The notes under the pieces are model-generated. The model searched no databases, was not told the origin of the DNA, and saw only the letters and a program-made list of their open reading frames with translations. 64,000 nucleotides of DNA from Candidatus Marithrix sp. (GTDB lineage: Bacteria > Pseudomonadota > Gammaproteobacteria > Beggiatoales > Beggiatoaceae), in NCBI GenBank assembly GCA_016744775.1, contig JADGDS010000004.1, positions 243,667 through 307,666 on the forward strand, given 5' to 3'. The position numbers were made by a program, and so were the translations under genes. This document shows, one piece after another, positions 1 through 8,171 of the stretch (its first letter is position 1; every line of letters begins with the position of its first letter).

Positions 1-664
1 GCGCCAATAATGCCGCTTTAGTATCCAACGCGACCAATTTACCATTATCAATAATAGCAAGCTTCTCACATAAAGCCTCAGCTTCCTCAAGATAATGAGT
101 AGTTAAAACAATAGTATGACCATTTTCATGTAACTGCTTAATGAATTTCCACAAAACTTGGCGTAACTCAACATCCACACCCGCAGTAGGTTCATCCAAT
201 ACAACAACATCTGGTTTATGTACCAAAGCCTGAGCGATTAACACCCTGCGCTTCATACCCCCAGATAATTCCTGTAAATTAGTATTAGCTTTATCACTCA
301 GATTTAAGATTTCCAACAACTCCTCAATCCAAGCAGATGACTTACAACCAAAATAACCAGCCTGCAAACGCAACATTTCACTAACAGTAAAAAAAGGATC
401 AACCACCAACTCTTGTGGAACTACACCCAAACATTGTCGCGCCTGTCGCCAATTACGCACAACATCATAACCCATAACACTTACCGAACCGCTACTGGCA
501 CGAACTAAACCCGCTATAATATTGATTAAAGTAGATTTTCCTGCACCATTTGGTCCAAGCAAGCCAAAAAAACTGCCCTTCGGGATTTCAAAATCAACTT
601 CCGAAAGAGCAGTTAAATTACCAAACTGCTTATGTAATTGTGAAATTTTAACAGCTGCTTGCAT
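1..664 (-). CDS. ABC transporter ATP-binding protein (YadG-like), C-terminus cut by window edge
   Basis: The gene starts at an ATG complementary to 662-664 and runs off the left edge, leaving about 221 codons. The nucleotide-binding domain is complete in order: Walker A GPNGAGKST near residue 40, Q-loop (VPQE), signature LSGGM, Walker B ending LDEPTAGVD, and H-loop TTH. The protein energises an ABC-2 type exporter at the inner membrane; the substrate cannot be read from sequence. In many gammaproteobacteria a YadG/YadH exporter pair follows the mla genes, which fits this position. The start overlaps the 3' end of the STAS gene by 17 nt, suggesting translational coupling in one operon. It is not MlaF, which would normally precede mlaD. 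Confidence 0.9.
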   Translation of the reverse strand, partial: MQAAVKISQLHKQFGNLTALSEVDFEIPKGSFFGLLGPNGAGKSTLINIIAGLVRASSGSVSVMGYDVVRNWRQARQCLGVVPQELVVDPFFTVSEMLRLQAGYFGCKSSAWIEELLEILNLSDKANTNLQELSGGMKRRVLIAQALVHKPDVVVLDEPTAGVDVELRQVLWKFIKQLHENGHTIVLTTHYLEEAEALCEKLAIIDNGKLVALDTKAALLA

Positions 665-944
665 TAGAATTAATCAAATCCTGTAGCCCACTCACTGCCG
701 CAATACTAAGCAATTGCATAGGAATATTATTAAAACTGATTAAATTGTCGAATTTAAGCCATTCTATTAACAATGCCAAACCAGCACTATCTGTATGAGT
801 AATTTCTGATAAATCTATAATTTTAGGCGGAGTATCTTTAACCAACTCATTAAACTCCAACAATAACTGATCAACTGTACTAAAACTTAACTCACCAGAT
901 ACCCACCACCTATTAGTTTCATCACCAACTCTAATTTGGCTCAT
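648..944 (-). CDS. mlaB: STAS-domain lipid asymmetry maintenance protein MlaB
   Basis: A 98-residue single STAS domain with the characteristic loop DLSEITHTDSAGLALL near residues 44-59; the Thr/Ser in this loop is the usual regulatory residue of the family. MlaB is the cytoplasmic accessory subunit that binds MlaF in the MlaFEDB phospholipid transporter of the inner membrane. Its ATG overlaps the stop codon of mlaC by one base (TAATG), and its own end overlaps the next ABC gene. The length is normal for MlaB. The family call is secure from domain plus context; STAS domains alone are not specific. Confidence 0.87.
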   Translation of the reverse strand: MSQIRVGDETNRWWVSGELSFSTVDQLLLEFNELVKDTPPKIIDLSEITHTDSAGLALLIEWLKFDNLISFNNIPMQLLSIAAVSGLQDLINSNASSC

Positions 945-1522
945 TAACTTGCCCGATTTTTATCATTAATTTTCCCAATTAAACCCTTCATACCCATACG
1001 TCTAATATCACGACCAAATTCTGTACGATAAGTGGTTACTAAACTAATTCCCTCAACTATAACATTATAAACTTTCCATTTACCTTTGCGTTTATACATA
1101 ACATAATCAATATTTACTGATGCTGAACCATTGCTTCTATAAACCTTACTATGTACAGTTGCTCTTCTTGCATTTTTTCTAGTAGAAGAATAATCAATCT
1201 TTTTAACCATACCTGCCGCTTCAGCTAAAGCATTAGAATATGTACGTATTAACAAATCACGAAAGGCATTAGTAAAACCTGTTCTTTCAGCTTTTTTGGC
1301 TCGTCTCCAATTTTTACCTAAAACTAATCTTGACATTTTACGAAAATTAAAAACACCCTTCACTATATCTTTAACAGCAACAGGATTTTTAAGTAAATAC
1401 GGATTATTTAATACCCTTTCAGTAGTTCTCTTTATTACAGTTTCCGCACTAATAGCCAATGCTGATTGAGCTGTTACCATAAACATACACATTAACGCCA
1501 TACCGGCAAATACTTTTTTCAT
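944..1522 (-). CDS. mlaC: Periplasmic phospholipid-binding protein MlaC
   Basis: A 192-residue protein beginning with a signal peptide (MKKVFAGMALMCMFMVTAQS, cleavage expected after ALA). MlaC ferries phospholipids between the outer-membrane MlaA complex and inner-membrane MlaFEDB. Family features include the SRLVLGKNWRRA region and the C-terminal segment with VIVEGISLVTTYRTEF. The reading frame is open 24 codons further upstream, to 1594, but that would overlap mlaD and bury the signal peptide. The start at 1522 has an AGGA about 9 nt upstream and leaves a 16-nt gap to mlaD, so I prefer it. Confidence 0.9.
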   Translation of the reverse strand: MKKVFAGMALMCMFMVTAQSALAISAETVIKRTTERVLNNPYLLKNPVAVKDIVKGVFNFRKMSRLVLGKNWRRAKKAERTGFTNAFRDLLIRTYSNALAEAAGMVKKIDYSSTRKNARRATVHSKVYRSNGSASVNIDYVMYKRKGKWKVYNVIVEGISLVTTYRTEFGRDIRRMGMKGLIGKINDKNRAS

Positions 1523-1538
1523 ATTATTAATTCCTAAA

Positions 1539-2027
1539 TTAGTTAGTTTGCTTCTTTGTGCCATTCTCAGCACTATTATATAAAAATTTACCAATCAATT
1601 GTTCTAAAATTACAGCTGATTGAGTTAAACCTGATTCTATTTTAGCATTATCAGCTAAATATTCCTCCTCAGCACCAGCCTCTAAACCAATATATTGTTC
1701 ACCAAGTAAACCGGCTGTCAAAATACTGGCAGAAGTGTCTGTAGGAATTTTATGATACTGCTTATCAATCTGCATAGTAACAACTGCCTCATAGTTTTCA
1801 TTATCAAAACTAATGTTACTAACCCTGCCGATACGCACTCCACCCATTTTGACTGGTGATTTAATTTTTAAGCCACCAATATTGTCAAAACTAGCGATAA
1901 CAGAATAACCATCTTCTATAAACAAATCACCCAGATGACTTACCTTAATGGATAACATAAATAAAGCGGCAAATCCTAAAACGACTAAAATACCGACCCA
2001 AATTTCTATAGTTTTTTTTATTTGCAT
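1539..2027 (-). CDS. mlaD: MCE-domain lipid transporter subunit MlaD
   Basis: A 162-residue protein with one N-terminal membrane anchor (residues about 9-28) followed by a single MCE domain (about 38-115, with GGLKIKSPVKMGGVRIGRV and the TAGLLGEQYIGLE strand typical of MlaD). MlaD forms the periplasmic hexameric ring of the MlaFEDB transporter. It is the first gene of its transcription unit: upstream is the divergent dksA after 91 bp. The usual preceding mlaF and mlaE genes are therefore absent at this locus. The call is secure; the split operon is the odd point. Confidence 0.93.
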   Translation of the reverse strand: MQIKKTIEIWVGILVVLGFAALFMLSIKVSHLGDLFIEDGYSVIASFDNIGGLKIKSPVKMGGVRIGRVSNISFDNENYEAVVTMQIDKQYHKIPTDTSASILTAGLLGEQYIGLEAGAEEEYLADNAKIESGLTQSAVILEQLIGKFLYNSAENGTKKQTN

Positions 2028-2118
2028 ATTGATTCTCTGAATGTTGATAATTTCAATTAATTATAATTTAATTTTGATATATGATGCCATATTTAATCAT
2101 TAATTAAAGGATATAACT

Positions 2119-2541
2119 ATGTCTAATACAAATGTTTCTACACCAAATTTTATTCCTTATGAATTAAATAGTGAAGAAGAATACATGTCTAATCCACAAC
2201 TTGAACACTTTAAAGAAATTTTATTAAAGTGGAAAAAAAATCTAATTGTTGATATGGAGCGAACTTTACACCACATGCAAGATGATGCCTCTACTTTTCC
2301 TGATCCTACTGATCGCGCCTCACAAGAAACAGAATATTCAATAGAATTACGAACGCGAGATAGAGAACGTAAATTGATCAAAAAAATTGATCAAACACTT
2401 ATCTTAATAGATAATAAAGATTATGGATATTGTAGTAATTGCGGTATCGAAATTGGCTTACGTCGTTTAGAAGCTAGACCAACTGCAACAATGTGTATTG
2501 ATTGTAAAACTCAAGACGAACTACGAGAAAAATATAAATAA
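2119..2541 (+). CDS. dksA: RNA polymerase-binding transcription factor DksA
   Basis: A 140-residue protein with an N-terminal coiled coil and a C-terminal C4 zinc finger whose cysteines are at about 105, 108, 126 and 129. The coiled-coil tip carries the D-x-x-D-x-A motif (DPTDRAS near 62-68) that acts in the RNA polymerase secondary channel together with ppGpp. AAAGGA lies about 9 nt before the ATG. The gene heads a compact rightward unit with folA, an unknown gene and nifA. It links functionally, not physically, with the relA gene at 52940. Length and motifs match canonical DksA. Confidence 0.96.
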   Translation: MSNTNVSTPNFIPYELNSEEEYMSNPQLEHFKEILLKWKKNLIVDMERTLHHMQDDASTFPDPTDRASQETEYSIELRTRDRERKLIKKIDQTLILIDNKDYGYCSNCGIEIGLRRLEARPTATMCIDCKTQDELREKYK

Positions 2542-3023
2542 TGCTAAGTTTATGTGTAGCAATAGATGAAAATGGTTTAATAGGTAACAATAATGCCTTA
2601 CCTTGGCATTTACCTGCCGATTTAAAACATTTTCGTAAACTTACAATGGGCAAACCCATCATTATGGGGCGTAAAACATATGAATCAATTGGTCATGCCT
2701 TACCCGGGCGTTTAAATATAGTATTAACTCACAAACCAAATTTAAACCTTGAAAATTGTACTGTTATGCACACTATTAAGGAAATACTGTCTTTTAGTAA
2801 AAACACAGATGAATCTGTGGTAATAGGTGGTGCAAAACTATATGAATCTTTATTACCACAAATACAACGCATGTATATAACAAAAATACATGCTAAATTT
2901 GTAGGAGATACTTATTTTCCTCACTATCAATCAACTGAATGGCGACAAGTTGAAACACAAACTTATTCAGCAGATCAGAAAAATTCCTATAGCTATAGTT
3001 TTCTTATATTGGAACGTATATGA
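2541..3023 (+). CDS. folA: Dihydrofolate reductase
   Basis: A 160-residue protein of the usual chromosomal DHFR length. Family motifs run in order: IDENGLIGNNNALPWHLPAD near residues 8-27 (the Met20-loop region and the active-site acid), the KPIIMGRKTYESIG NADP-binding segment, and VVIGGAKLYESLLP near 92-105. It reduces dihydrofolate to tetrahydrofolate with NADPH in the cytoplasm. The ATG shares one base with the dksA stop (TAATG), so it is probably translationally coupled to dksA; its own end overlaps the next gene by 4 nt. Confidence 0.97.
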   Translation: MLSLCVAIDENGLIGNNNALPWHLPADLKHFRKLTMGKPIIMGRKTYESIGHALPGRLNIVLTHKPNLNLENCTVMHTIKEILSFSKNTDESVVIGGAKLYESLLPQIQRMYITKIHAKFVGDTYFPHYQSTEWRQVETQTYSADQKNSYSYSFLILERI

Positions 3024-3772
3024 AAATTCACAGATTACTTTTATTAGTTTTATTAATATTTTCACCAACAATATTTGCAGTACCACCATATTTAGGTATT
3101 AGTGTCGCAGAAAATTTAGCTTTTAATAGAAATTCTTGTTTGTCTGCGGCAAAAACCGTTCTTAATAATGAAGGTTTTAGAGATATAGAACAATATGCAA
3201 GTATTGCCACAGTATTTGCCGCTTATAGAAAGACTAATCCATATCATTATAAAGCGGTAGTGAAATGTTTAGTAAATTCAGGTGTCATTATAGTCACAAC
3301 AGCAGCACAAGTTTCAAGAAATGCTAGACAAAAAGCTGAAAGGATAAGATATAAAATTCAAAGACAACAAGGCATTAAACGAAAAATAAAAAAAGCACAA
3401 GAATGTAAAACCATAGAAAAACCTGCGCCAAAAAATGAATTTCAACAACTAAAACTGTTTAGTTTGTCTAAGAAAAAACCTGAAAAAACTACTAATTTTA
3501 AGGATAAACATCATAAAAATGTTACAGTAGGTGAAACTTTCACTGTGCTATGTCGTGGTGCCTGCTTGCAACAAGCAGAACGATCATTAAGAAAATCAGA
3601 ATTTTATAATGATTATGATTTTGATGATGATGCAGTTTTTGGAAGAAGTAATGATAATTATTATGCATCAATTCAGTGCTTAATTAGTGAAAGCAGAGTT
3701 CTTTTCAAAGTTAGTGGTAAACAATCTAAAATCAGAAATAATTTACTAGAAACATTATATAAGAATTTTTAA
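3020..3772 (+). CDS. Unknown secreted protein between folA and nifA
   Basis: I do not recognise this 250-residue protein. It begins with a clear signal peptide (MKIHRLLLLVLLIFSPTIFA, cleavage about residue 20). The mature part has two similar segments: a first about 25-100 containing NSCLSAAKTVLNNEGF and a second about 170-245 containing RGACLQQAERSLRKSEFY. Each has a conserved Cys near a helix and a later K/Q-Cys-L strand (VVKCLV, SIQCLI). They look like an internal duplication joined by a Lys-rich, low-complexity linker. It overlaps folA by ATGA and is followed after no gap by nifA, so it is probably cotranscribed. Periplasmic location is inferred from the signal peptide. Confidence 0.75.
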   Translation: MKIHRLLLLVLLIFSPTIFAVPPYLGISVAENLAFNRNSCLSAAKTVLNNEGFRDIEQYASIATVFAAYRKTNPYHYKAVVKCLVNSGVIIVTTAAQVSRNARQKAERIRYKIQRQQGIKRKIKKAQECKTIEKPAPKNEFQQLKLFSLSKKKPEKTTNFKDKHHKNVTVGETFTVLCRGACLQQAERSLRKSEFYNDYDFDDDAVFGRSNDNYYASIQCLISESRVLFKVSGKQSKIRNNLLETLYKNF

Positions 3773-5290
3773 ATGTCAACAAATGTTCGTACAGCTTTAA
3801 TTGAAGCAGAATTAGAAGCTTTATTTAGAGTTGGTCAAGTATTAAGCCGCTCTTTTAATTTAGAAGAAACTCTACAAAATGTCTTACATGTATTACATGA
3901 TTATACAGGTATGCACTATGGTATGGTTGCTTTAAGTGATGATTATGGAGCTTTATCCATTTGTGCTGTATATTCCGGTAATAAACATGCACCTAATACA
4001 CTACAATACAAACCCGGAGAAGGTGTAATTGGTTTAATACTAGAATCTAGTAAACCATTTATTCTGGAACGTCTTGCTGATGAACCTCGTTTTTTAGGGC
4101 GTTTAGGGCTTTATGATCCTAATTTACCTTTTATTGGTATGCCTATAATTATAGGAGAAGAAAAACCTTTAGGAGTTTTTACTGCCCAACCAAATATTAA
4201 CAACGATGGCTTATTAGATGAACGTGTACGTTTCATGAAAATGGTCACTCAACTAGTTGCACAAATGGTACGTTTAGCTAATCAAATTGAACGTGAGCGG
4301 CGCGATTTAACTGATGAACGTGATCATTTACGTCGTGTAGTCAGCAATAACTACGGTTTAAAAAACATTATTGGTCATTCTACAGCTATGAAACGTGTGT
4401 TTGAATTAGTACGACAAGTAGCTAAATGGGATACCACAGCTTTAATTCGTGGCGAATCTGGAACCGGTAAAGAATTGATTGCTCATGCAATTCATTATAA
4501 TTCACCACGTAATAATAATGAATTTATAAAACTTAATTGTGCCTCATTACCTGAAAATTTACTAGAATCAGAATTATTTGGACATGAAAAAGGAGCCTTT
4601 ACCGGAGCGACTCAACAATATAAAGGGCGATTTGAACGAGCTAATGGAGGCACATTATTTTTAGATGAAATTGGTGATATATCTCCAAAGTTTCAAGCCA
4701 AATTATTACGAGTATTACAAGAAGGTGAACTAGAAAGAGTTGGCGGTAATCGTACTATAAAAGTAGATGTACGTTTTATTACAGCTACTCATGTAGATTT
4801 AGAAGCAGAAGTTAAAGCTGGTAAATTTCGCGAAGACTTATATTATCGTTTGAATGTAATACCAATTACATTACCCGCTTTAAGAGAACGCATTGAAGAC
4901 ATTCCAGAATTATCAACATTTTTATTAAAAAAATTAGCAAAAAAACAAAATCGTAAATTAAAGATAACTGAAAATGCAATTCGTATTTTAATGCGTCATA
5001 ATTGGTCTGGCAATGTACGTGAATTAGAAAACTGTTTAGAACGAGCTGCAATTATGTCAGAAGACAATTGCATTGATAGCGAAATCATGAATGTTATTGG
5101 ATTCAAAGAATCATTCAAGGATGATAATTTTCAGGAGAATTTTGATACATTAGATGAACCAGAACGTGTGATTGCAGCTTTGAAACAAGCAGGATGGGTA
5201 CAAGCTAAAGCCGCAAGACTATTAAATATGACACCGCGTCAAATTGCTTATCGTATTAAAATATATAAAATAAAATTACAAAATTTCTAA
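3773..5290 (+). CDS. nifA: Nif-specific sigma-54-dependent activator NifA
   Basis: A 505-residue enhancer-binding protein with an N-terminal GAF domain (about 25-170), a central AAA+ domain (about 195-430) with Walker A GESGTGKE near 227 and the sigma-54 contact loop GAFTGA near 273, and a C-terminal Fis-type HTH. The HTH ([20 protein letters not shown], then [15 protein letters not shown]) is the diagnostic NifA form. It activates nitrogenase promoters with RNA polymerase-sigma54. The interdomain linker lacks the paired cysteines of oxygen-sensitive NifA proteins, as in NifL-partnered gammaproteobacterial NifA. No nif structural gene or nifL is in the window. The start immediately follows the previous stop. 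Confidence 0.93.
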   Translation: MSTNVRTALIEAELEALFRVGQVLSRSFNLEETLQNVLHVLHDYTGMHYGMVALSDDYGALSICAVYSGNKHAPNTLQYKPGEGVIGLILESSKPFILERLADEPRFLGRLGLYDPNLPFIGMPIIIGEEKPLGVFTAQPNINNDGLLDERVRFMKMVTQLVAQMVRLANQIERERRDLTDERDHLRRVVSNNYGLKNIIGHSTAMKRVFELVRQVAKWDTTALIRGESGTGKELIAHAIHYNSPRNNNEFIKLNCASLPENLLESELFGHEKGAFTGATQQYKGRFERANGGTLFLDEIGDISPKFQAKLLRVLQEGELERVGGNRTIKVDVRFITATHVDLEAEVKAGKFREDLYYRLNVIPITLPALRERIEDIPELSTFLLKKLAKKQNRKLKITENAIRILMRHNWSGNVRELENCLERAAIMSEDNCIDSEIMNVIGFKESFKDDNFQENFDTLDEPERVIAALKQAGWVQAKAARLLNMTPRQIAYRIKIYKIKLQNF

Positions 5291-5293
5291 TAA

Positions 5294-5311
5294 TCACCCC
5301 GAAAGGGGTGA
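5294..5311 (+). terminator. Hairpin between nifA and the convergent deacetylase gene
   Basis: A perfect 7-bp stem (TCACCCC / GGGGTGA) with a GAAA tetraloop lies 3 nt past the nifA stop and 10 nt before the stop of the convergent gene. Stem strength and GNRA-type loop suggest a terminator, perhaps bidirectional. Neither side has a clean U-tract, so intrinsic termination is not certain. Confidence 0.55.
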
Positions 5312-5320
5312 CTAAATCGC

Positions 5321-8071
5321 TTATTTAGCAGCTACACTAGCTGTATGCGTACCAAACTTATCAAAAGTCATTTGAACGCATTCACCCGGATTACTAGCAA
5401 CACTATCAGCACCGATAAAATTAAATTGCTGAGCATCTCCATTTACTGCTATGCAAAGAGTACCTTCTCCCTCAAAAGTATAATCTAAATTAGTACCGTT
5501 ACCAGTTACTGCCATTAATTTAGCACGCATTGGTAGATATTCAATATGAGTTACTACATCTTGTGTGCTACCTAACTCAATAGTATAAGTACGACCATCA
5601 TTTACAAGAAAAACTTTATCTTGATTGTAAGCATACCAATTTACAACATTTTTAATTACTTGCCCTTCTGCTAACCCTACTTGTAAGGCAAATTTACCAA
5701 TATTATGACTATCTACTTTAGCAGTAATAGCACCATTATCTCTATTTATGGAAAGTTTAACATCTTTGAAAGTCTCAATACGTTGAGCTAAATCGGCTGA
5801 AGTTGTAAATTCAGTAAAATCATTAAAAGTCATCGCAATAGTACTATCAAACATTTCAACAGTATATCCAGAACCAGTTACTGGATCAGTACTAACAGTT
5901 GGTCCATAATCATGCCAAGGCCAATGAATAATAGGTAAATTAGCATGACGCACTAAAGCAGAATATTCATTTTGCCAATGCAATATAGCTTCATCAGCTG
6001 TTAATGGTACAGGAACAGGAGGATTACCAACAGGCACACCAAACTCAATCAAAGTAAAATCAAAACTCATATTAGGGCTAAGATAAACCTTCTTGGATTC
6101 AGGACTTAAATAACCAAATGCACTTGGATAACCAGCTCCACGACCAGAATAACCACCGGATAAATAATCCAAATATTGAACTATTTCATTAGCTGTATTT
6201 TCATTCTCAGGCGCACCGGGTACAGCAGCACCACGTATTTTTTGACCTCGCCAAGTATTCTCAGACATATTATTGACAATTTCATTCATAGATTGATTGA
6301 ATTCAAATTCAACTTCGCTTGGAGCCAATAAATCAGTAAAATGAGGATGTGTCCAAGAATGTGTACCTATTTCATTACCAGATTCAACATATTTTTTATA
6401 CAATGGTGCTGAAATATTCCAATCTGTATATAATCCTTGCGTTGGTCGATTACCAATATCTATAAAATAAGAACCAACAAAATTATAATCACTTTTCCAT
6501 TTTTTCAATAATTCTAACAGTGGTACATGAACATTAGGTATCGACTCATGTTCCATTGCTAGATCCATATCATTACGAGCCACAAACAGACTCTTATAAC
6601 GTCCCATTTTTAGCCCCACAGATATTTGATCACCATAAATAATCCATTGCAAAGCTTCCCAAACTAAATTCTCATTACCCAAATATTCAATAGTAGCAAA
6701 ATGCACATTACGTCCACCAGTTTCACTAGCTATAACAGCTTTATAAGTACCAGCCTTAGTACCAGTAACAGTTTGAGATGCAAGCACATTTACAGCTTGA
6801 CCTTGTACAGGTTCAAAATAATTATACCAATGATTTTTGTAAGTATAGATCAGTTCCTCTTTGGTATAATTCTTCATAACAGGATGTTTAATATCATCAG
6901 CATAAACCTTAATACTAGCAACAGGACCCTCGCCATCTATTCTACCAACTCCTAGCAGACGCTTCATATTGCGATATGAATCACCTTCAATACTACTAGC
7001 ATCTTCATAATTAGTTAATAAATCACCAGCGGTAATAATACCGATTTTATAGTTATAAACCGCCTTATATAAAACATCACTAATCTTTTCTAAATCAGCC
7101 TTTTTGACATTAGCAAAATAAGGAAAAATCAAAGCATCATAATTAACCAACTTATTTAAATCAGTTAAATCAGACTCAGATAACAAATCAAATGGAATAC
7201 CAGCCATCATCGCCTGATGCTGAAGTGACATAAATAACTGAGAATAAGCTTTTATATTATAAAAATTAGTCGAAGTACTCTTACTAAAAACAATACCAAC
7301 ACGTTTACTAAAATCAGTTCTAACAGGTAATACTTCAGGTATATTAACAATAGTAAATTGTCCGCCGCTAGGATAATTACCCGGAAATAAAACTACTGTA
7401 TCATTAATATCAATCAACATACCGACTTGTTCAATAGCTGAAGCTGAAGGCATAGAAGCTATTGGTATTACAAATTCAATAATACTACGATCTGCATTAT
7501 ATACGTGAGTTAAAGAACCTTTCCATTCAAATTTATCATTATAAAGATTAGGTTTATTATCAATAATATTCACATAATATTCTGCACCACCATATTGATC
7601 CCAAACTTGATAACCAGTTTTAGCATCTTTATCAATATTCAACCAAAAAGTAGTATTATTAGCAATAGCAGTTGTATTGGATTGCAAAGCAATTACATAA
7701 CTTGGTTCAGGTGTATTCACATACTTACCATAAAGAATCTCACCTGAAGCTAAATATGGAGGGCGATCCAAAGGTAAATTAATACGCTCACTTTCCTTCC
7801 AATCACTTAAATCACCATCTATTGTGATAGTGTCATATTTATTAATAGTTGTTGCACGAAATGACACCTCTTCTGATGGTGCTTCAAAAGGCAAATCAAA
7901 CAAATCTTCTAATTGATTACATTTGTCAGCGAAGTGAGTTTTTTGACAAGCTGTTATATTACCGTCAATATTAATTTGATAAGCCGGATAAGCGGCTAGG
8001 CTGATGAAGTACAATAGACTTCCTAAGCATAGTCTAAAACTATGCCTGACTTGAAATTTATTTCTTGGCAT
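5321..8071 (-). CDS. Secreted CBM9-like / NodB polysaccharide deacetylase-like protein, copy A
   Basis: A 916-residue exported protein (signal peptide about residues 11-30). A CBM9-like beta domain begins with DTITIDGDLSDW near 80-92. A central alpha/beta region (about 265-480) resembles a class I glutamine amidotransferase-like fold (VGIVFSKST, DALIFPYFANV). A NodB-type deacetylase region follows, with a candidate metal Asp in VARNDMDLAM near 495, the H-x3-H motif GTHSWTHPHF near 568, and a late His in IIHWPWHDYG. A beta-rich C-terminal domain ends with two cysteines. It probably modifies or degrades an extracellular N-acetylated polysaccharide. It has a tandem paralogue upstream. Substrate and catalytic competence are not shown. 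Confidence 0.75.
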   Translation of the reverse strand: MPRNKFQVRHSFRLCLGSLLYFISLAAYPAYQINIDGNITACQKTHFADKCNQLEDLFDLPFEAPSEEVSFRATTINKYDTITIDGDLSDWKESERINLPLDRPPYLASGEILYGKYVNTPEPSYVIALQSNTTAIANNTTFWLNIDKDAKTGYQVWDQYGGAEYYVNIIDNKPNLYNDKFEWKGSLTHVYNADRSIIEFVIPIASMPSASAIEQVGMLIDINDTVVLFPGNYPSGGQFTIVNIPEVLPVRTDFSKRVGIVFSKSTSTNFYNIKAYSQLFMSLQHQAMMAGIPFDLLSESDLTDLNKLVNYDALIFPYFANVKKADLEKISDVLYKAVYNYKIGIITAGDLLTNYEDASSIEGDSYRNMKRLLGVGRIDGEGPVASIKVYADDIKHPVMKNYTKEELIYTYKNHWYNYFEPVQGQAVNVLASQTVTGTKAGTYKAVIASETGGRNVHFATIEYLGNENLVWEALQWIIYGDQISVGLKMGRYKSLFVARNDMDLAMEHESIPNVHVPLLELLKKWKSDYNFVGSYFIDIGNRPTQGLYTDWNISAPLYKKYVESGNEIGTHSWTHPHFTDLLAPSEVEFEFNQSMNEIVNNMSENTWRGQKIRGAAVPGAPENENTANEIVQYLDYLSGGYSGRGAGYPSAFGYLSPESKKVYLSPNMSFDFTLIEFGVPVGNPPVPVPLTADEAILHWQNEYSALVRHANLPIIHWPWHDYGPTVSTDPVTGSGYTVEMFDSTIAMTFNDFTEFTTSADLAQRIETFKDVKLSINRDNGAITAKVDSHNIGKFALQVGLAEGQVIKNVVNWYAYNQDKVFLVNDGRTYTIELGSTQDVVTHIEYLPMRAKLMAVTGNGTNLDYTFEGEGTLCIAVNGDAQQFNFIGADSVASNPGECVQMTFDKFGTHTASVAAK

Positions 8072-8171
8072 TATTTATGTTCCTAATGATTAGATTAAAA
8101 GTAAAAAATAAAACGTTATTTATCTAATGGCAAAATAAATACCAAGAAATATTATTTTTACAACATAAAAC

